From the NCBI RefSeq assembly GCF_019599505.1, contig NZ_RKLT01000028.1:1-36053 (forward strand): 36,053 nt of DNA. Reading direction: 5' to 3'. The translations under genes were made by a program, and so were the position numbers. This document shows, in pieces, positions 32,583-36,053 of the stretch (its first letter is position 1; each line of letters opens with the position of its first letter). The notes under the pieces were generated by a model that ran no database searches, was not told where the DNA came from, and worked only from the letters and a program-made list of their open reading frames with translations. This DNA comes from Haloarcula nitratireducens (GTDB taxonomy: Archaea > Halobacteriota > Halobacteria > Halobacteriales > Haloarculaceae).

Positions 32583-34781
32583 TTAGTTGTCGCGGCGGAC
32601 TGCGAGCAGCGCAGCGGCGACGAGCGCGACGAGAGCGATGGCGGCCGTGAAGCCGGGTCCGTCACCGGACGTCGGCGTCTCGGTCGCAGCGCCACCGTCG
32701 CCACCCTCGGTCGGCGTCGCGCCACCTTCGGTCGCGGTCTCGGTCACGCCACCTTCGGTCGCGGTCTCGGTCACGCCACCCTCAGTGCCGGTCTCGGTCG
32801 GAGTGCCGTCGGTCGGCGTTTCCGTACCGGGGGTCGCAGTCTCGTTGTCCGTCTCGTTGGTCGCTTCAACGATGGAGCCGTCAACCTCGTCGCCGAGGTC
32901 GTCACCGCTGATACGCGTCTGTGCGGTGAAGTTCGCGCCGGGGCTGTAGTCGCTGAAGTCCGCGGTAGCCGTGTAGCTACCGTTTGCGCCAACGTAGGTC
33001 GACGGCTGGACGAGGAACGGGCTACCGGACGTCGTGCTGCGCATCCGGACGGTCAGTTCCGTGCCGGGTGCAACGTTCGTCTGACCGGTAACCTGCTGGT
33101 CCTCAGCGGCTTCGACGGTGATGTCCTCACCGTCGTTCAGCGTCGCGTCGCGGTCTTCGATGGTGAAGGAGTCACTGACCGAGGTGTTATCCTCAGCGAG
33201 GTCAGTGGTGTCCAGCATCGTGAAGTTGGCTTCGTACTCGTCACCATCGTCGTGGTTGAACTCACCAGTGATATCATCACTGTCGATGACGACGAAGTGC
33301 GTGTCGTTCGCCTCATCGTAGATGATGTTCTCAGTGAGGTTCGCAACCGCAACGGAGGAAGAGTCCGAGTTCGGGTTCGCTGCGGCAGCTTCGATCTCGT
33401 GGGTGAATGCAACACCGCTCAGAGCGGAGTAGTTGCTTGCTTCGACAGGACCTTCCAGACCGGAGGCCTGGACCTGCACAACAACGGCATCTTCCTGCGC
33501 GATCGTGTCAGCCTGCGTCAGGTTGTTGCTCTCGACGAGACTGTAGACGTCTTCGGCGTCAGCGTCTTCAAGCTCGTCACCGAGCGCGCTTTCGGGGGCA
33601 GTCCAGACCTGCAGGCCCTCGGTCGACCGTTCGGTCAGCGAGAGCGTCGCGAAGGACTGCTCGCTGTCGATAGTGTTGTCATCGGCGAGTTCGCCGGTGT
33701 CAGCAGTTGCCAGGAGGTCGTAGTCCGTGGCTGCGAGGACGTCTTGACCGACTGCGCGGTCGGTGTTGGTGAAGTCGCCACCCTGGTAGGCTGCCTCGAT
33801 GCTGTCGTCGTCATCAGCAACGGAGACGACGTTGTCAGCAGCGACAGCGCCAGCGGTGAAGCTGTTGAATTCGAGGGTAACTTCGCCGTCGTCGTTACCG
33901 TCCTCGACCTCTGCGGTGAGGAAGTAACCATCGTTGTCCTGGTCACCGATCTGCACGAGCGCAGTGTCGGTGTTTTCCATCTGGACGGTCACTTCGGCGA
34001 CGTCACCGCGCTGCTCTTCGGTGACAGACTGTGCGAAGCCTGCGTTCTCGTCGTCCGTGCTGACGACCTCGATGGTGTCAGAGTCGGACGCGTCTGCGTC
34101 GGTCACGTTCGCTTCGAACGTGTAGTTACCGGTGTCGACGTTGCTGAAGTCGAGTTCGTAGTCGCCTTCAGCGTCGGCGATTTCGATGGTGTCATCGTCT
34201 TCGAACGTGCGGTTGACGTTCGCTTCACCGAAGATACTCTCGAGCTCGTCAGCGTCGAGACCTTCCGCGGAGACGTTGACGTTGTAGTCGTTCCGGACGT
34301 CGGAGCTGATCTCGTAGTCCACGGTGGCACTGTCGCCGGTAGTGCCGGCCGTGTCGTCGTCGAACTCAGCGGTGAGGTCCTGTGGGATGACCTCGAATTG
34401 CTGGTCTTCGGCAGCAGTGTCGCTGCTGTCGACCGAGCCAGACGTGGCGTTGATAACAGCCTGATCGCTCGAGCGGACGAGCACGAAGTTGCCTTCGCTC
34501 AGACGGCCGTCAAGCTCGAAGGTGACTACGCCGTCACCATCGCTCGAGACAGCGCGTCGGAGGCTGTCGACGTTGTTGTCGTCGTCAACGGTACGCACTT
34601 GGTAGTCGGTGTTAGTACTGAGGCCATCCACCGTGACTTCCTGACCGCTATAGAAAGTCCCCGGTGAGAGGTTCGAAGCCGCAGTACCGGCTCCGGCGAA
34701 CGCGACGGTCCCGGCGAATACGCCGAAGACCATCAGCGCTGTCAGGAACAGGCTGCGGATTTTTTCGTTTGTATCTGTCAT
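32583..34781 (-). CDS. S-layer-type surface glycoprotein with PGF-CTERM tail
   Basis: The protein has 732 residues and is very acidic. The signal peptide MTDTNEKIRSLFLTALMVFG is of the haloarchaeal surface-glycoprotein type, cut near AGTAA. The mature part begins SNLSPGTFYSGQEVTVDG and is a series of beta-rich Ig-like segments with many Asn-X-Ser/Thr sites (INATSG, VNRTFED, NYTFEANVT, NLTENI). The C-terminal 100 residues are Thr/Glu/Gly-rich, with the tandem nonapeptide VTETATEGG, then GDGPGFTAAIALVALVAAALLAVRRDN, the archaeosortase signal. The domain plan is that of the S-layer glycoprotein: lipid-anchored stalk, O-glycosylated spacer, outer lattice. Length is in the range of known S-layer proteins, though it may be a secondary surface protein. 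Confidence 0.88.
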   Translation of the reverse strand: MTDTNEKIRSLFLTALMVFGVFAGTVAFAGAGTAASNLSPGTFYSGQEVTVDGLSTNTDYQVRTVDDDNNVDSLRRAVSSDGDGVVTFELDGRLSEGNFVLVRSSDQAVINATSGSVDSSDTAAEDQQFEVIPQDLTAEFDDDTAGTTGDSATVDYEISSDVRNDYNVNVSAEGLDADELESIFGEANVNRTFEDDDTIEIADAEGDYELDFSNVDTGNYTFEANVTDADASDSDTIEVVSTDDENAGFAQSVTEEQRGDVAEVTVQMENTDTALVQIGDQDNDGYFLTAEVEDGNDDGEVTLEFNSFTAGAVAADNVVSVADDDDSIEAAYQGGDFTNTDRAVGQDVLAATDYDLLATADTGELADDNTIDSEQSFATLSLTERSTEGLQVWTAPESALGDELEDADAEDVYSLVESNNLTQADTIAQEDAVVVQVQASGLEGPVEASNYSALSGVAFTHEIEAAAANPNSDSSSVAVANLTENIIYDEANDTHFVVIDSDDITGEFNHDDGDEYEANFTMLDTTDLAEDNTSVSDSFTIEDRDATLNDGEDITVEAAEDQQVTGQTNVAPGTELTVRMRSTTSGSPFLVQPSTYVGANGSYTATADFSDYSPGANFTAQTRISGDDLGDEVDGSIVEATNETDNETATPGTETPTDGTPTETGTEGGVTETATEGGVTETATEGGATPTEGGDGGAATETPTSGDGPGFTAAIALVALVAAALLAVRRDN
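32721..32801 (-). repeat. 27-base tandem repeat in the surface glycoprotein spacer
   Basis: Two identical 27-base units (32721-32747, 32748-32774) and one diverged unit (32775-32801) encode VTETATEGG-type nonapeptides in the Thr-rich spacer just before the PGF-CTERM tail. Identical neighbouring copies suggest recent expansion by slippage or recombination. Confidence 0.85.
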
Positions 34782-35171
34782 AGTTTGTGGGTTTGCTATC
34801 GGGCGGCGTCAGCAGTTTTCCACTTGGTCGGTGCGCGGTCCACGTGACCACGCGTAGACCGGACCCGTGTACTCACTTCTGTCGCCTTGGGTAGGGGTAC
34901 GATACCCTATCGGCGCACTTGGTAAATGCTTTGTGTATCCGGTAGCCCAAACGTCAGCGAACTACTGCAAGAGATTCCGCCCTATAAGGACTCAGATACC
35001 CGTTTAGTGGCGAAATCTCGATATTTTATAGAATGTCAGACAATTATTGACATGCTGACCTATACAGATTTCTCCGCGCGAACACAAAGGAGAATGTCAG
35101 TCATCGAAAAGAACAGACTGCTCCGGTACAGAGAGATTAGCTTTCTGACCCTGGGAAACTTGCGTTCGAAA
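34782..35171. other. Long upstream region of the surface glycoprotein gene
   Basis: No gene is called in this 390-base region. A strong TATA-like CTATAAAATATC on the minus strand at about 35020-35031 would give a leader of over 200 bases. A weaker AT-rich CATTTACC near 34919-34926 would give a leader of about 110 bases. A short inverted repeat, GGGTA-CGA-TACCC at 34895-34907, lies in the leader. A plus-strand open frame (34926-35189) has no features of a real gene. Confidence 0.45.
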
Positions 35172-35771
35172 CTATGGTCTTTCCGCTGAGTTAGTCTCGT
35201 GCCGCTCGGCACGCTCCTCGTCGCTGGTCTTCGGATCTTCGGTGAGTAGTTCGACTGTACCATGAGTCCCGTCGATGCGGATCCGTTGCCCGGTTCGAAT
35301 CCGTCTCGTCGCGTCTGAGACGGAGACGACGGCGGGGAGGCCATATTCCCGAGCCACGAGCGCCCCGTGACTGACAGCGCCGCCGACTTCGGAGACCAGC
35401 CCGGCGGCGTTCAAGAACAGCGGCGTCCACCCAGGATCGGTCAACGGCGCGACGAGTATCTCGCCGCGCTCGACCGTTGCGGTCTTTGGATCCCGGATGA
35501 CGCGAGCGACGCCTTCGACGACGCCCGGGGAGACGCCGGTCCCGACCAGCGCGTTTTCGGAGGGAGGCTCGGACTCCGTCTGGCCACGAACGACTTCCCC
35601 CTCGCTCGTCAGCACGGGCGGCGCGTCGAGTTCGATGTTCCGTGTGTGCTCTCGACGGCGGGTATCGATATCGACATCGGCGCATTCGCCGTCCAGCGCA
35701 GCGAACAATTCATTCTTGCGAAGATACCAAACGTCGTCCGGTCGGTCGAGTCGCCCCTCGCTAGCAAATAG
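35172..35771 (-). pseudogene. C-terminal remnant of a PEP synthase-like (PEP-utilising) enzyme
   Basis: The frame is open from after a TGA at 35772-35774 to the stop at 35172, with no ATG or GTG start. The first possible start is TTG at 35708. The translation begins LFASEGRLDRPDDVWYLRKN and continues into VGTGVSPGVVEGVARVIRDP ... GGAVSHGALVAREYGLPAVV, the phosphohistidine mobile domain (PEP-utilising enzyme, swivelling domain with the His in GGAVSHGALV). Homology extends upstream of the first possible start, and the missing part should be several hundred residues (N-terminal ATP-grasp domain and linker). It is truncated beside an rRNA operon 3' flank, so it is almost certainly inactive as the original enzyme. 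Confidence 0.8.
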
Positions 35772-35773
35772 TC

Positions 35774-35801
35774 ACGCACGTGCGTAGGCGCATATTTAAA
35801 C
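35774..35801 (-). promoter_or_regulatory. TATA-like box and 12-base palindrome upstream of the PEP-enzyme remnant
   Basis: On the minus strand GTTTAAATATG (35791-35801) is a strong TATA-like element. It is followed by the perfect palindrome ACGCACGTGCGT at 35774-35785, where a transcription start or an operator would be expected. It may serve the truncated gene or be a leftover of the rRNA operon 3' flank. Confidence 0.4.
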
Positions 35802-35805
35802 GAGT

Positions 35806-35861
35806 GTTAGCAAAGGAGTGCTAACCAACAGCGTCTCTACAAGCGTGATTTTGTTGGTTAG
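35806..35861 (-). terminator. Two overlapping alternative hairpins 3' of the rRNA operon
   Basis: Hairpin one is GTTAGCA / TGCTAAC (35806-35812 with 35819-35825). Hairpin two is CTAACCAACA / TGTTGGTTAG (35821-35830 with 35852-35861). They share the bases CTAAC, so only one can form at a time. They lie downstream of 5S rRNA on the minus strand and end near an AT-rich run. They could be a terminator or processing region for the rRNA transcript. Confidence 0.45.
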
Positions 35862-35890
35862 TTTCCAGCCACCAAAGAATGTGTACATGA

Positions 35891-35933
35891 ACAGCCCACG
35901 CGGAGAGGTCAGATGTCTCTCTACGTGGGCTGT
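35891..35933 (-). ncRNA. Stable 43-base stem-loop just downstream of 5S rRNA
   Basis: ACAGCCCACG (35891-35900) pairs with CGTGGGCTGT (35924-35933). Inside it, GAGAG pairs with CTCTC around a nine-base loop. The 10 + 5 base-pair hairpin begins about 20 bases past the 5S 3' end on the minus strand. It may be a rRNA 3'-processing structure, a terminator or a small stable RNA. No tRNA gene is visible here, although in many haloarchaea tRNA-Cys follows 5S. Confidence 0.5.
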
Positions 35934-35953
35934 AATGAATATAGGGAATGAAT

Positions 35954-36053
35954 GGTGGCGGCGAACCAAATTTCCCAGAGGCTCGCGCACTCCAGTACTC
36001 GCTGGAACGCTGGTGGGCTTATCTTCCGTGTTCGGGATGGGTACGGGAGGCAA
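35954..36053 (-). rRNA. rrf: 5S ribosomal RNA, 3' part
   Basis: Read on the minus strand, the segment contains CCCGTACCCATCCCGAACAC, GGAAGATAAGCCCACCAGCG, TTCCAGCGAGTACTGGAGTG and CGCGAGCCTCTGGGAAA, closing with GGTTCGCCGCC. This is the haloarchaeal 5S rRNA sequence. About 100 of 122 bases are in the window; the first 22 or so lie beyond the right edge. The 3' end near 35954 is estimated by comparison with remembered haloarchaeal 5S RNA. It implies that an rRNA operon continues to the right, transcribed leftwards. Confidence 0.95.

Noticed and set aside
33252..34667. 471-codon plus-strand open frame opposite the surface glycoprotein gene
   Set aside because: It lies wholly antisense to a well-supported gene and reflects the strong codon bias there; it has no domain or signal features.
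34926..35189. Plus-strand 87-codon frame
   Set aside because: It is non-acidic, without motifs, and lies in the likely promoter region of the surface glycoprotein gene.
35285..35310. tRNA T-loop-like CGGTTCGAATCCG
   Set aside because: It is within the PEP-enzyme remnant coding sequence and has no matching acceptor or anticodon arms.

Overview
The window is chromosomal DNA from a haloarchaeon (class Halobacteria). The evidence is the strongly acidic proteins, leaderless-type promoters (a TATA-like box about 25-30 bases before the start codon), an S-layer-type glycoprotein and a second protein with PGF-CTERM tails, an archaellin-like protein, HTH_10 (bacterio-opsin-activator type) regulation, IS200/IS605/IS1341 elements of the haloarchaeal type, and a haloarchaeal 5S rRNA at the right edge. 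I cannot assign a genus.

Layout. 1-2.6 kb: a signalling/regulatory corner with the N-terminal part of a degenerate receiver-GAF regulator (minus), a small winged-helix regulator, a hypothetical protein and a small Cys-rich protein. 2.8-5.0 kb: a secreted lipoprotein joining a ComEC-like metallo-beta-lactamase domain to a lamin-tail domain, translationally coupled to a DUF3006 protein, then a convergent TRAM protein. 5.1-7.3 kb: a decayed IS605-type end, two HTH regulators, a nucleoside-deoxyribosyltransferase-like protein and a small acidic protein. 7.4-9.2 kb: a sulfur-import/relay operon (YeeE/YedE transporter, TusA-like carrier, rhodanese). 9.5-11.0 kb: a solitary IS1341-type tnpB element. 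11.1-12.3 kb: a 46-residue zinc-ribbon-like protein and a PGF-CTERM surface protein.

12.5-23.2 kb holds the most interesting block: a MoxR / DUF58 / DUF4350 / DUF4129 / DUF1616 envelope module split over three transcription units. A lone archaellin-like protein and a nuclease-free homing-endonuclease-repeat protein lie between MoxR and DUF58. By analogy with bacterial MoxR-DUF58-DUF4129 loci, I infer an ATP-driven membrane or surface assembly machine with large secreted, Ig-domain-bearing subunits. An AI-2E-type permease follows, then a complete IS605 element (tnpA + tnpB, 24.5-26.1 kb).

26.3-32.3 kb: an HTH_10 regulator divergent from an FAD monooxygenase and a GT2 glycosyltransferase, a PAS-PAS-GAF histidine kinase, and an unrecognised protein. 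32.4-34.8 kb: an isolated IS1341-type right-end hairpin and the S-layer-like glycoprotein gene (minus). 35.2-36.05 kb: the C-terminal remnant of a PEP-synthase-like gene cut off at the 3' flank of an rRNA operon, a cluster of hairpins, and the 3' part of 5S rRNA (minus).

All coordinates and motifs were read by eye. Family names come from recognised motifs, not searches.
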